DNA of 14,540 nucleotides from Baffinella frigidus (lineage: Eukaryota; Cryptophyceae; Cryptomonadales; Baffinellaceae): NCBI GenBank assembly GCA_026770585.1, contig MU647952.1, forward strand, positions 1 to 14,540. The letters run 5' to 3'. Below are positions 1 through 7,048 of the stretch, piece after piece; the first letter of the stretch is position 1; each line of letters starts with the position of its first letter. Made by a program: the position numbers and the translations under genes. The notes under the pieces were generated by a model that ran no database searches, was not told the origin of the DNA, and saw nothing but the letters and a program-made list of their open reading frames with translations.

Positions 1-90
1 GGGAGCGGGCGGTGGCGGTGCAGGCCGCCCGGGAGCGGGCGGCCCGGGAGCGGGCGGTGGCGGTGCAGGCCGCCCGGGAGCGGGCGGCCC
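1..90 (+). repeat. 45-bp GC-rich tandem repeat, two full copies
   Basis: Bases 1-45 and 46-90 are identical copies of a very GC-rich unit; a degenerate third partial copy follows to about 125. In frame 2, the frame that stays coding downstream, the unit gives a 15-residue Gly/Ala/Pro/Arg repeat (GAGGGGAGRPGAGGP). The array runs off the left edge, so its copy number is unknown. It is a low-complexity, probably disordered protein segment. Perfect identity of the copies suggests recent expansion or a sequence prone to copy-number error in assembly. Confidence 0.9.
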
Positions 91-496
91 GGGAGTTGGA
101 GGCGGCTCGGGAGCGGGTGGTGGCGTGGACGGTGATAGTGCGGATGATGGCGACGATGGGGAGGAAGCCGCAGCACCAGTGGCGAGGAGGACAGGGGCGA
201 AGAGGAAGAATGATGGCGATGGAGGGGACGCTTCCAATGGGGTGGTGGACGACCCGCACCCTGAGGAAGACATCCGGGGAGCCGACGGGGAGTACGCCTT
301 GTTCCCACCAGGACACCAGCCGCGCTTCCACCACCAGAACGAACAGGAGACTCTCCTCTGCTTCGGTGGTCGCCCCTGGACGCGCTCGAGCAAGGCGTGG
401 CAGCGACTCAAGATCCACGAGCAAGAGCTTGGCATGAAGGCCTCCAAAGAAAAGTACTTCCGTGTGGCGCCGAGCTCGGAACAGAACACGACCCGG
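2..496 (+). CDS. Glycine-rich, acidic N-terminal protein segment (5' partial)
   Basis: Frame 2 is open from the window edge and reads as coding to about 496: Gly-rich repeat, an acidic DGD/DDGDDGEE stretch near 125-165, a basic patch (ARRTGAKRKN, about 182-211) that could be a nuclear localisation signal, a second acidic stretch, then a globular-looking part containing LLCFGGRPWTRSSKAWQRLK. Codons after 250 strongly favour C or G in third position, like the large gene downstream. After about 496 the coding look passes to frame 3. The gene starts upstream of the window. I do not recognise the family. It may be the 5' part of the large gene continuing to 5739, or a separate gene; the frame changes prevent a decision. 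Confidence 0.55.
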
Positions 497-497
497 C

Positions 498-760
498 ATT
501 TTCATCACGCAGGTCCGCATGGTGTTCGACATAACCGAGCAAAATACACCCGACTCTGGCGACGAAACGCTCAAGATCCTCTGCTTCCTCGTACACATGG
601 TCAACCAGTCGACAGACCTGCGCGGCTGCATAGTCAAGACACACAACACAGATCTGGACATCAGCCCGGGCAAGGGCAAGGCTGTCTGTGGCCTCTTCTT
701 CCACGGCGGACACCGCAAAGGCTCTGGTGGGGTCAATGCAAACAACGCGCACAGAGACAG
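498..760 (+). CDS. Continuation of the N-terminal segment in frame 3 (frame-disrupted)
   Basis: From 498 frame 3 takes over with C-ending codons and a folded-protein look (IFITQVRMVFDITEQ, then LKILCFLVHMVNQ). Skipping one base at 497 joins it to the upstream frame. Coding look in frame 3 fades somewhere between 681 and 760, and frame 1 becomes plausible (KLYGTNLSPYTQTYAQVA, about 793-846) until a TGA at 847. Skipping the T at 847 restores frame 2, in which the acidic run and large exon downstream lie. All three changes are in the same +1 direction. Single-base insertion errors, decay, very short introns, or translational shifting are all possible. No function recognised. Confidence 0.45.
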
Positions 761-832
761 GTCAGCAGCTGCCACCCATAACCCCATCACAGAAACTCTA
801 CGGCACCAACCTGTCCCCTTACACCCAAACCT

Positions 833-2371
833 ATGCACAGGTTGCCTGAGGACGACGACGACGACGACGAACACGATGAAGGCAATGAAGAGATGCAAGA
901 TGCTGCGGCTGAAGCAGAAGATGCGCAAGCGGATCGAGACGAACAGGATGTCGAGAACGACACGGTCCGCGAAGTGAGCCCACTCTCGCTCTTCATCAAG
1001 ATCATCCCCGTGACGTTCGACCTCACCAAGGACGGGTCGGTTGTGGCGACTGAGGTGCTCATCGCAATCGCCACGGTGGTCCCAGCACCTGGTGTAGACG
1101 TGTTCAACTGCCTCGAACGCATCACACACGGCTGCTCCTCCTCCCCTGTACGCGACGAGCGGCAGATGCTCTACGCACGCCTCCGCTTGCACCAAGTGGA
1201 CGTAGACGCCCTCAAGGTCGGCGAGCGCTGCCGCCGCCTTCCGAACAACGGCGTCAACAAGTTTGTCCAGAAGGCCCACGAGCTCGAGGCTAGCAACACG
1301 ATCGAGACCATGTTGCGCAAGCGGCACGGCAAAACCATCTCGAACCTCAAGATCGTGGGCCTCGCACACCCCAGAACCGAGCGAACTAAACTGGAACACA
1401 GTTTCGCCTGCGACCACTACCTCTCACAGACGGTGTTATGGCGGACCCGCATGGCATCGGCAATCCTCGGAGGGCGCCAGGACGTGTGCAACGTGTTCCC
1501 GTGGATCCCGCGCATGGCCGTGTGGGATGACCACAGAGAAGATGATTACGTCCACGGCGACTCGCAATGCAGGACAGACAAGATCGGGTACATCGAGGGC
1601 GTCATCATGATCGAGTTCACCTCACCGCTCGACGACCCCCCGCTCATGCGATGGGCTGACTTCCATGTCGGCGCCTTCCCAGAGTCGGTGCAAGCCGCGA
1701 TCATGCGCTTCGTACACAAGTGTGACATGGACGGACAGACAGACCCCTCGTTCTTGTTGGACAAACACAGCCGCAAGCCGCTTGAAAACTTCTTCTCCGA
1801 GTTCCATGACCCCAAGAACGCTTCCCTCAACTTTGCACACCCAAAGGTGCTCAAGAGCTTCATCAAGAGCCGCGAACGCCAGCAGTCAGACAAAGAAATC
1901 GAGTGCACAAAGTCGAACAGCATCTGGGAACTGGCAGACACAACACGCAGCGGGCAGGTGCAGGCCTTCACGTACGGCTCACTCGTCCTCGCGACGCATA
2001 TCGCGCACATCAAATCCGGATTCTATGTGTCTGACACCGTCAAGGGGATGGAGCAGATCGTGACATTTTTGAAGGAGACAAATCTCGAGGGCTGCAAACT
2101 GCACCGCCTTTTGAAATCAGCCAGCGAAGCATACGAAGAAGACATCCGAGCGGCGATTTCGCAGGTCAGCAACGTACAGAAAGGGTCCTACCGCGATGTC
2201 ACGGGGGTACAGTACTGGCGCAACATCCACTCCACCAACATGCTGCACGCCAACCGCTACTACACCATGCACGCGACCAACCTCAACGTGTTCCAAGAGC
2301 TCATCACCTCCGCGTGCGGACACTTCTTCGGTAACGGAGATACATGGGAGTCGTTTGGATGGTACATTCAG
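833..2371 (+). CDS. Large intron-containing protein, first main exon (candidate capsid-type structural protein)
   Basis: 513 codons from the ATG at 833. The coding frame is also open back to 782, and coding look certainly begins by 848, so the start is unsure. The first ~45 residues are acidic (EDDDDDDEHDEG). The rest looks globular, mixed alpha/beta, with FIKIIPVTFDLTKDG near residues 54-68 and many C-ending codons. No ATPase, polymerase, helicase or protease motif is visible. The frame would stop at 2408-2410, but codon quality collapses after 2371 where a CAG/GTCGGA donor lies, and the next exon continues in phase. With the other exons it makes a 1507-residue protein. Long length, lack of enzyme motifs and viral context make a herpesvirus/mirusvirus-type major capsid protein the leading guess; a tegument-like or other structural protein is equally possible on sequence alone. 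Confidence 0.75.
851..868 (+). repeat. (GAC)6 microsatellite encoding six aspartates
   Basis: Six GAC triplets in a row encode a D6 run inside a longer acidic segment that continues to about 955. It lies just after the TGA at 847, exactly where the coding frame returns to frame 2. Trinucleotide repeats can change length without breaking a frame, so they do not explain the shift by themselves. Confidence 0.85.
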
Positions 2372-2480
2372 GTCGGAGTTCCCCAACAATCCCCTGAAGT
2401 TAATCCCTAGTGCCTTGAAGTTAACAATTATCGACTTAATGTGGCCACATCGAATTTTGACCAAATAACGAAATAACCAG
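2372..2480 (+). other. Predicted spliceosomal intron 1 (109 nt, phase 0)
   Basis: Begins GTCGGA after a CAG, ends ATAACCAG. It is clearly more AT-rich than the flanking exons and holds in-frame stops (the first at 2408). The exon on each side is in the same frame after removal, with TGG TAC ATT CAG before and GTG ACT GAT GGA after. Possible branch sequences lie at TTGACC and AATAAC within 35 bases of the 3' end. RNA reads across the junction would settle it. Confidence 0.65.
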
Positions 2481-2580
2481 GTGACTGATGGAGGTGGTTT
2501 GTGGGACTTCCTCATGGTCGGACGCGACGGCGTAATCTGCATGTACAACAGGAAGACAACAAGCTCCGGACTGGACACAG
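2481..2580 (+). CDS. Large intron-containing protein, short exon 2
   Basis: 100 nt, 33 complete codons plus one base, reading VTDGGGLWDFLMVGRDGVIC and onward to SGLDT. It is bounded by ACCAG on the left and ACAG/GTCACT on the right, and it would stop three codons past its donor if unspliced. Codons are C/G-ending like the long exons (GAC TTC CTC ATG GTC GGA CGC GAC GGC), which separates it sharply from the AT-rich sequence on both sides. No separate start codon or promoter-like sequence suggests an independent gene. Confidence 0.6.
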
Positions 2581-2674
2581 GTCACTGAACAATCCTATAT
2601 TGATTTTGTGCACAAATAGATCGATGCACGCTTGTCCAGACTAACCACCATTTTCCTAACTTGTTTGCTCGCAG
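2581..2674 (+). other. Predicted spliceosomal intron 2 (94 nt, phase 1)
   Basis: Starts GTCACT after ACAG and ends with TTCCTAAC-TTGTTTGCTCGCAG, a good branch-point-like CTAAC followed by a pyrimidine-rich stretch and CAG. The interior is AT-rich and contains stops in the reading frame. Splicing joins a lone G to TG and continues straight into the IMGALDDLF frame. This is the best-looking intron of the three. Confidence 0.75.
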
Positions 2675-2877
2675 TGATCATGGGAGCGCTGGACGACCTC
2701 TTCTCAGCCCCAAGCCGCATCCTCCAGCTCAACAAGACTCTCAACCAAGAGAGCAAGAACATCCTCCGCTGCACCGCTGTGGGAATCGAGCGCATGCCCA
2801 AGGTCCGCGTCACTGAGACGGGGGAAGTCGGCGAGCCGCCCGACTCTCAGATCCGCTACCTCCCAATCACCATGACG
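2675..2877 (+). CDS. Large intron-containing protein, exon 3
   Basis: 203 nt in the frame of IMGALDDLFSAPSRILQLNK and continuing to IRYLPITMT. C-ending codons match the long exons. An ATG at 2679 lies inside the exon and could be mistaken for a gene start. The coding look extends to about 2925, where the frame stops at 2926, so the true donor is uncertain. ACG/GTTCGA at 2878 and AAG/GTCCGC at 2803 are both phase 0 and both keep the downstream frame; I prefer 2878 because it retains more coding-like sequence. Confidence 0.55.
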
Positions 2878-3057
2878 GTTCGAACCCCCAACCGTTTGCA
2901 CACACTCTCATGGACTGAAACGGGATGAGCTGACATTTTGTTTTTCACTAACAATTTTGTTTCAATTTCAAAAAATCTAAGGAACCATTGTTCGGCAAAA
3001 CAGCCACCCCCCTGACCCCAAATTGTTTTTCACAGACTGACAAATTGTTTTTCACAG
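2878..3057 (+). other. Predicted intron 3 (180 nt, donor uncertain)
   Basis: From about 2930 this is strongly AT-rich. The 3' part contains the acceptor-like block AATTGTTTTTCACAG twice, ending at 3035 and 3057; only the second gives the phase needed to enter the downstream frame (GAG ATG CGC). Branch-like ACTGAC lies between them, and CACTAAC lies near 2950. A donor at 2803 would lengthen the intron to 255 nt. Confidence 0.5.
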
Positions 3058-5739
3058 GAGATGCGCCACATGAATGCTGATCTACTCGATGCGCTCCTCC
3101 GCCTTCTCTTCCGCGATCGCCGGGGTGAAAACGCGATTGTGCTCTCCACAGACGTAAACAAGAACGGACGGCGGGAACGTGAGCAGTTTCGCAACGTCGG
3201 TGGGGGACATCTCGTAATGGCTGCCACCAACACCCTCGCGCAACAAATCGCTGAGGCGGAAAAGTGGAATTCACTGCACCCCGTGGCCATGTTCATGCCT
3301 ACCGGAAACAACGAGGACTACTCCACCAAGAAGGCCAAGTCGATGACGGATGGCAACATCTCCGCATCTGATCGGAACATGAGCAAGATCCCTTTCGGCG
3401 ATGACATGTCGCGCGTCACATCGGTGTTGTACATGTCGCAAATGATGGCCGGTGGCATGATCGGTCTCATGCAGCAGGTCGGTCTGATCGAGGTTGAGAT
3501 CCACGATTCGAAGAAGGAAGTCATGACGTGGGGTAACCATACCATCAACCGCATGTTTGCGTGGTGCCTACACCCGCGCTGCCTCAAAGGAAACTTCAAC
3601 CGCGCGTACCGTGTGTGCCTCGCACGTGCTATGGCCGATCACACCGTCGATCGCGTACTGCACTCCTTCAACAAAAACAAGGACTTCAACACAGCCGTTG
3701 ACGAAGCGACGAGCGCTCTCGAGGTCAACTGCATCGAACCTTCGGGGGTGATCAAGTTCACCCACACGGCGCTGCGGCAGACGATCGACATGGGCTTTTT
3801 CGTGATATCCAAGACGATCGTGCAAGAACTCAAGGTGCCCATCGTCCCATTTGAATGGCTCAAGAAGGTGCTGAAGGACAGTGAGATCGATCTCGCCCAC
3901 GAGTACGCGGTTATGATCCGTGAGTGGGTCCTCAAACTCGTCTCTCGCAACCAATTTCTCCCAGCTACGAACGCCAAACCGGGTTACAATGGAAACGTCC
4001 GCGTCTCACCGTACGTCTCGTCGCCCTGCACCATCGATGGCAACGTGGCTGACCCAAGGGAGAGTATGCTTTGCGTCGACAACGTGAACGGTACAGAGGC
4101 CTTCAGCATCGCCTGCAACATGCAAGCCTACCTCACCGGCTTCTTCCACGTGAGTAACGTCGACAACGAGGCGCGCAACCTCTTGCCTGCAATCACCCGG
4201 CACGCGACCAAGGTGTGTGACTTTGAGCCTCTCTTCGACATGGCACCGGTGCTCAACGTCAACCACCTTCTCGGACTATTTTTCTCTGTGGAGGAACTCC
4301 GTACACTTCCTGCTGGTCTCTTCACCGAGGCGATCGGCAACAAACCCGCGTGTGGTATGTTTTCCCGCAACGAGAAGGTCCCAGAGGGTGCCATGGGTCA
4401 CACGGCGTACGGGATGCACATCGGAGTTGCCATAGTCGTCGGGTCTTTCATGGGCACCGACATGCCGGTCACCCCCGATTGCAACACGTTCATCGCGACC
4501 AAGGTCACCAAGGAGATCATCAACTACATACCGCCTTCCATGCTGCACCCGTCTGGGACGAACCTCTTGCTTCGCGGTTTCACGGGCAAGAACGTGCAAA
4601 TGTGTGAACTCGAGACTACACCCCGCATGGACACCGTTGCACGCTCCTTCTTCCTACGCCAGAGAAACGACACATCCTTCTCGAACAAGTACCCGGTGAT
4701 GAGTATGCTCGACACACAGCTGCGCCCTTACATTTGCGAGGACCTCGTGCACGTCCAGTGGCTCCCGTTCCTCGAGAAGAACCACACCCGACTCGTCCAA
4801 TCCTGGAACAAGAAATGTCTGACCGTTGCCTCATGCGTCTCGGATCGCTTCATGGCCATCAACTCCACGCTCAACGGTATCGTGTTGAGTGATCTCTACC
4901 GCACGCTCGACACATCGATGCTCCCATGTGACGACACACTCCTCTACGGCGTACCCTACCCGATCATCGGCACCGGGATGGCACATACAACCAAGAAGTG
5001 TGGGTGGAAAACTGTACTCGGTTATGTCGTCATGCACTCCCCTGAGAGCTCGCAGATCCACATCTTCAAGACGGTGGCAGACGAGATCATCGAGAACCCC
5101 CAATATGGAGAAGACGATGTGCAGGCGAACGTGCTCATCGGAGACCCAGGCTGCGACGAGGAGGACTTCATGGTAAAGACGATCGACGTGTTCGAAACCA
5201 TGCGCAAGAAGAACCTCCTCGTGCAACCCCTCATCGCCCGCCCAAGTGTGGTGCTCTACCACGATTCGGCGATGCGCTATGGGACTTTGCAGTTCAACCA
5301 GTCTACAGGGCAGTGCTATGACGCCACCACAGGCAAGTACACCCTACGCATTCCGGACTCTGATGACGAAATGTCCATGGATGAGTTTCAAATCGTGGAC
5401 GGCGTCGCGATGGTGCCTCTCAACCCCATCGAGGTCGAACAAGCGCTCATTGGAGTCCCTACCTACCTACTCGCCGACTCCCGTGGATTCATTGGAGCCG
5501 ACGGACTTCCCGATCAGCGCCTTCCCATTGGCGCTTCCAGGCGCACATACATCAAGGGAATCCTGTGGTATCCGCACGGCAAAACCGACTACACTCCCGA
5601 CGACGTCTACCTTCTCGTACACACCGGAGACTCCAACTCCAGCAACTACGACATGATGTCGTGCAACGTCTCCTTTCTCATGCACCCGGACGGTGCCAAC
5701 GAAACCTGGGACACCGTCTCGACGATCCGGACAATTTAG
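3058..5739 (+). CDS. Large intron-containing protein, last exon (candidate capsid-type structural protein)
   Basis: 893 codons ending at TAG 5737-5739; an ATG at 3061 would allow independent expression of 892 residues if intron 3 is not spliced. The protein is globular throughout, with no signal peptide, membrane span or low-complexity region. Recognisable stretches include SSVIDLAFLVE-free sense motifs such as LHPSGTNLLLRGFTGK (near 4545-4592) and GWKTVLGYVVMHSPESSQIH (near 5002-5061). I see no Walker A, polymerase, nuclease or protease signature. Codon use is strongly C-ending. Family not recognised with certainty: length and composition fit a large icosahedral-virus structural protein, and a profile or structure comparison against HK97-fold herpesvirus/mirusvirus capsid proteins is the obvious test. 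A +strand spacer of 268 bases follows. Confidence 0.85.
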   Translation, partial: EMRHMNADLLDALLRLLFRDRRGENAIVLSTDVNKNGRREREQFRNVGGGHLVMAATNTLAQQIAEAEKWNSLHPVAMFMPTGNNEDYSTKKAKSMTDGNISASDRNMSKIPFGDDMSRVTSVLYMSQMMAGGMIGLMQQVGLIEVEIHDSKKEVMTWGNHTINRMFAWCLHPRCLKGNFNRAYRVCLARAMADHTVDRVLHSFNKNKDFNTAVDEATSALEVNCIEPSGVIKFTHTALRQTIDMGFFVISKTIVQELKVPIVPFEWLKKVLKDSEIDLAHEYAVMIREWVLKLVSRNQFLPATNAKPGYNGNVRVSPYVSSPCTIDGNVADPRESMLCVDNVNGTEAFSIACNMQAYLTGFFHVSNVDNEARNLLPAITRHATKVCDFEPLFDMAPVLNVNHLLGLFFSVEELRTLPAGLFTEAIGNKPACGMFSRNEKVPEGAMGHTAYGMHIGVAIVVGSFMGTDMPVTPDCNTFIATKVTKEIINYIPPSMLHPSGTNLLLRGFTGKNVQMCELETTPRMDTVARSFFLRQRNDTSFSNKYPVMSMLDTQLRPYICEDLVHVQWLPFLEKNHTRLVQSWNKKCLTVASCVSDRFMAINSTLNGIVLSDLYRTLDTSMLPCDDTLLYGVPYPIIGTGMAHTTKKCGWKTVLGYVVMHSPESSQIHIFKTVADEIIENPQYGEDDVQANVLIGDPGCDEEDFMVKTIDVFETMRKKNLLVQPLIARPSVVLYHDSAMRYGTLQFNQSTGQCYDATTGKYTLRIPDSDDEMSMDEFQIVDGVAMVPLNPIEVEQALIGVPTYLLADSRGFIGADGLPDQRLPIGASRRTYIKGILWYPHGKTDYTPDDVYLLVHTGDSNSSNYDMMSCNVSFLMHPDGANETWDTVSTIRTI

Positions 5740-5795
5740 CTGAGACATTCTAGTTGAGTCATTCTCGCTGAGACAGTTTTTCGAGTCATTCAGAG
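5739..5795 (+). repeat. Degenerate 14-bp tandem repeat, four units
   Basis: Directly overlapping the stop codon of the large gene are four head-to-tail variants of G(C/T)TGAG(A/T)CATTCT: 5739-5752, 5753-5766, 5767-5781 and 5782-5795. The last two are diverged. It lies in the 3' untranslated part of the large gene, so it could affect transcript ending or simply be replication slippage. No strong hairpin was found in it. Confidence 0.6.
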
Positions 5796-6007
5796 ATGTA
5801 CTGTTCTCGAATACAAACTCCAACCAACACCAACTGACCATGGTCGCGGATGCATGTCCTCTTTGCGCCAGGGGTTTCCCGGTCGGGCTCCCGTGACACT
5901 CGAGCTTTGTATTTTTTGCCCGGTAGCGGGGTCACACATTTAACTATTTAAGTGTGACTTTCATCTGGTCCAACACCACAACAAAGTACACCACATCTGG
6001 TGACACT
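5796..6007. promoter_or_regulatory. Spacer upstream of the ankyrin gene, with inverted repeat and TATA-like sequence
   Basis: No gene seen. GTCACAC (5931-5937) and GTGTGAC (5952-5958) form a perfect 7-bp inverted repeat around an AT-rich loop that holds TATTTAA (5945-5951), 57 bases before the ATG at 6008. A TATA-like sequence inside a small palindrome is a reasonable core-promoter candidate, but nothing proves it. Confidence 0.4.
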
Positions 6008-6619
6008 ATGGTCGACAACGAACCCCCATTGGCAACCTACCACACGGTCAAGGATGCTATTGAAAAGGGTGACATCGCCAAGATTTTGGATTTTGTGAAG
6101 CAAGGCTTCAACTTCAACTTGATTGACATTCCCTACAACCACACACCGCTGATTGCATACGCAAAGATTGCCTTGATGATCGATGTGGTGGTGCGTGGCG
6201 GAGCAGACATCAACGGCACGGACGACGAGGGCCACACAGCCCTCTTCCTCGCTATGGGCTCAGATACCGACTCCACCGAGGTAGTGCTTGAACTGATCAG
6301 GCTGGGTGCAGATACGACGCGTACCTACAACAACTCCAACCATACAGTCGTGAAATTCATGCGGACACGTATTGAAGATGCGAACGATCACATTGATGCC
6401 GCAGTGGATTCTTCCGACGAGACCCTCAACCGTCTCACCACCCGTGTCCAGAATTGGCAGCTCAATGTGAATGCATACGAAGAGGGGGTGCGCATGGTCT
6501 GGATGAGGACGACCCAACTTTCGTTTGCGATGGGACACCACCCGCGCCTCGGTGTGGGTTCTGCAGTGTTGCATATCGAACCGGAAATTGTGCGGATGAT
6601 CCTTGCCAATGTCTTCTGA
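6008..6619 (+). CDS. Ankyrin-repeat protein with a C-terminal helical motif
   Basis: 203 residues from ATG 6008 (MVDNEPPL) to TGA. The frame is open further upstream but has only a GTG there. Residues ~12-45 (VKDAIEKGDIAKILDFVKQG), ~46-80 (HTPLIAYAKIALMIDVVVRGGADING) and ~81-112 (DEGHTALFLAMG, LELIRLGADTTRTY) form about three ankyrin repeats. Such proteins act by protein-protein binding. The C-terminal 40 residues contain a compact motif, TQLSFAMGHHPRLGVGSAVL followed by HIEPEIVRMIL, that follows an alpha-helical linker. A conserved C-terminal helical module after ankyrin repeats would fit recruitment of a partner, as PRANC/F-box-like tails do in poxviruses; this part is inference. No signal peptide or membrane span, so probably intracellular in the host. 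Confidence 0.85.
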   Translation: MVDNEPPLATYHTVKDAIEKGDIAKILDFVKQGFNFNLIDIPYNHTPLIAYAKIALMIDVVVRGGADINGTDDEGHTALFLAMGSDTDSTEVVLELIRLGADTTRTYNNSNHTVVKFMRTRIEDANDHIDAAVDSSDETLNRLTTRVQNWQLNVNAYEEGVRMVWMRTTQLSFAMGHHPRLGVGSAVLHIEPEIVRMILANVF

Positions 6620-7048
6620 TCGATCAAGCAAGTTCAGGCGAAGAAGGCAAAGGCCGAGAAACTAGATGACGAGTGTAAAACACTGTCAAATAAAATACCA
6701 ACTATTTCAGTCACATATGTTACCGTGTCACCACCTTGTGGAGTTGCCACATGTAGCGTTGATCTTTTGCCCACACGAGTTTATCTTTGTTGCATCTGAT
6801 GGTCTGGATACGAAAGGCCTTTTGGCATCAGTCGATTGTGGGATAAGTTTTATTGCAGCCTGATCGCGCGTTCCATGGGGTCCTTTCATGTGTAGGTCTG
6901 CTAACACATTTTCATTGTTTATTTACACACGTGTCACACTCACAAACCATTAAACGCACGGACACGTGTTCCAATCAACGATCTGCGTGAATAGAACCCA
7001 TAGATACAAAACTAACAATTGAAACGTGCGTCTCGGTACGACACGCAG
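6620..7048. promoter_or_regulatory. 430-base gap without a convincing gene; two ACACGTGT palindromes
   Basis: I see no credible coding region: the longest open frame (6666-6863, 65 codons) has poor composition and no recognisable features. The palindromic octamer ACACGTGT (containing the E-box-like CACGTG) occurs at 6927-6934 and 6962-6969, and CCAAT at 6971-6975, all within 125 bases of the ATG at 7049. These are plausible upstream control sites for the next gene. Confidence 0.4.

Noticed and set aside
12-437. Arg/Ala-rich open frame through the 45-bp repeat (frame 3)
   Set aside because: It is a shadow of the GC-rich repeat; frame 2 has better codon use and continues into acidic and globular sequence.
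454-484. A 31-nt GT-AG intron that would fix the frame 2 to 3 change
   Set aside because: It would remove sequence that looks coding (YFRVAPSSEQ), has no branch or pyrimidine tract, and is far shorter than the other predicted introns.
761-792. A 32-nt GT-AG intron (CAG/GTCAGC to CATCACAG) taking frame 3 to frame 2
   Set aside because: It keeps the frame, but it is very short and would read 794-846 in frame 2, which looks poorer than frame 1. Left open as a weak alternative.
787-1125. Minus-strand open frame rich in serine
   Set aside because: It is the antisense of the GAC repeat and of the first main exon; no independent coding signal.
1316-1336. RKRHGKT resembles the Walker A motif of herpesvirus-type terminases
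   Set aside because: It is not preceded by a hydrophobic strand, is followed by charged sequence, and no Walker B or nuclease motif is seen in the rest of the protein.
5022-5262. Several long minus-strand open frames opposite the large gene
   Set aside because: High GC with C-ending codons on the plus strand makes antisense frames open by chance; none has folded-protein features.
6666-6863. 65-codon plus-strand open frame in the 430-base gap
   Set aside because: AT-rich with no domain, no codon bias like the neighbouring genes and no promoter context; chance open frame.
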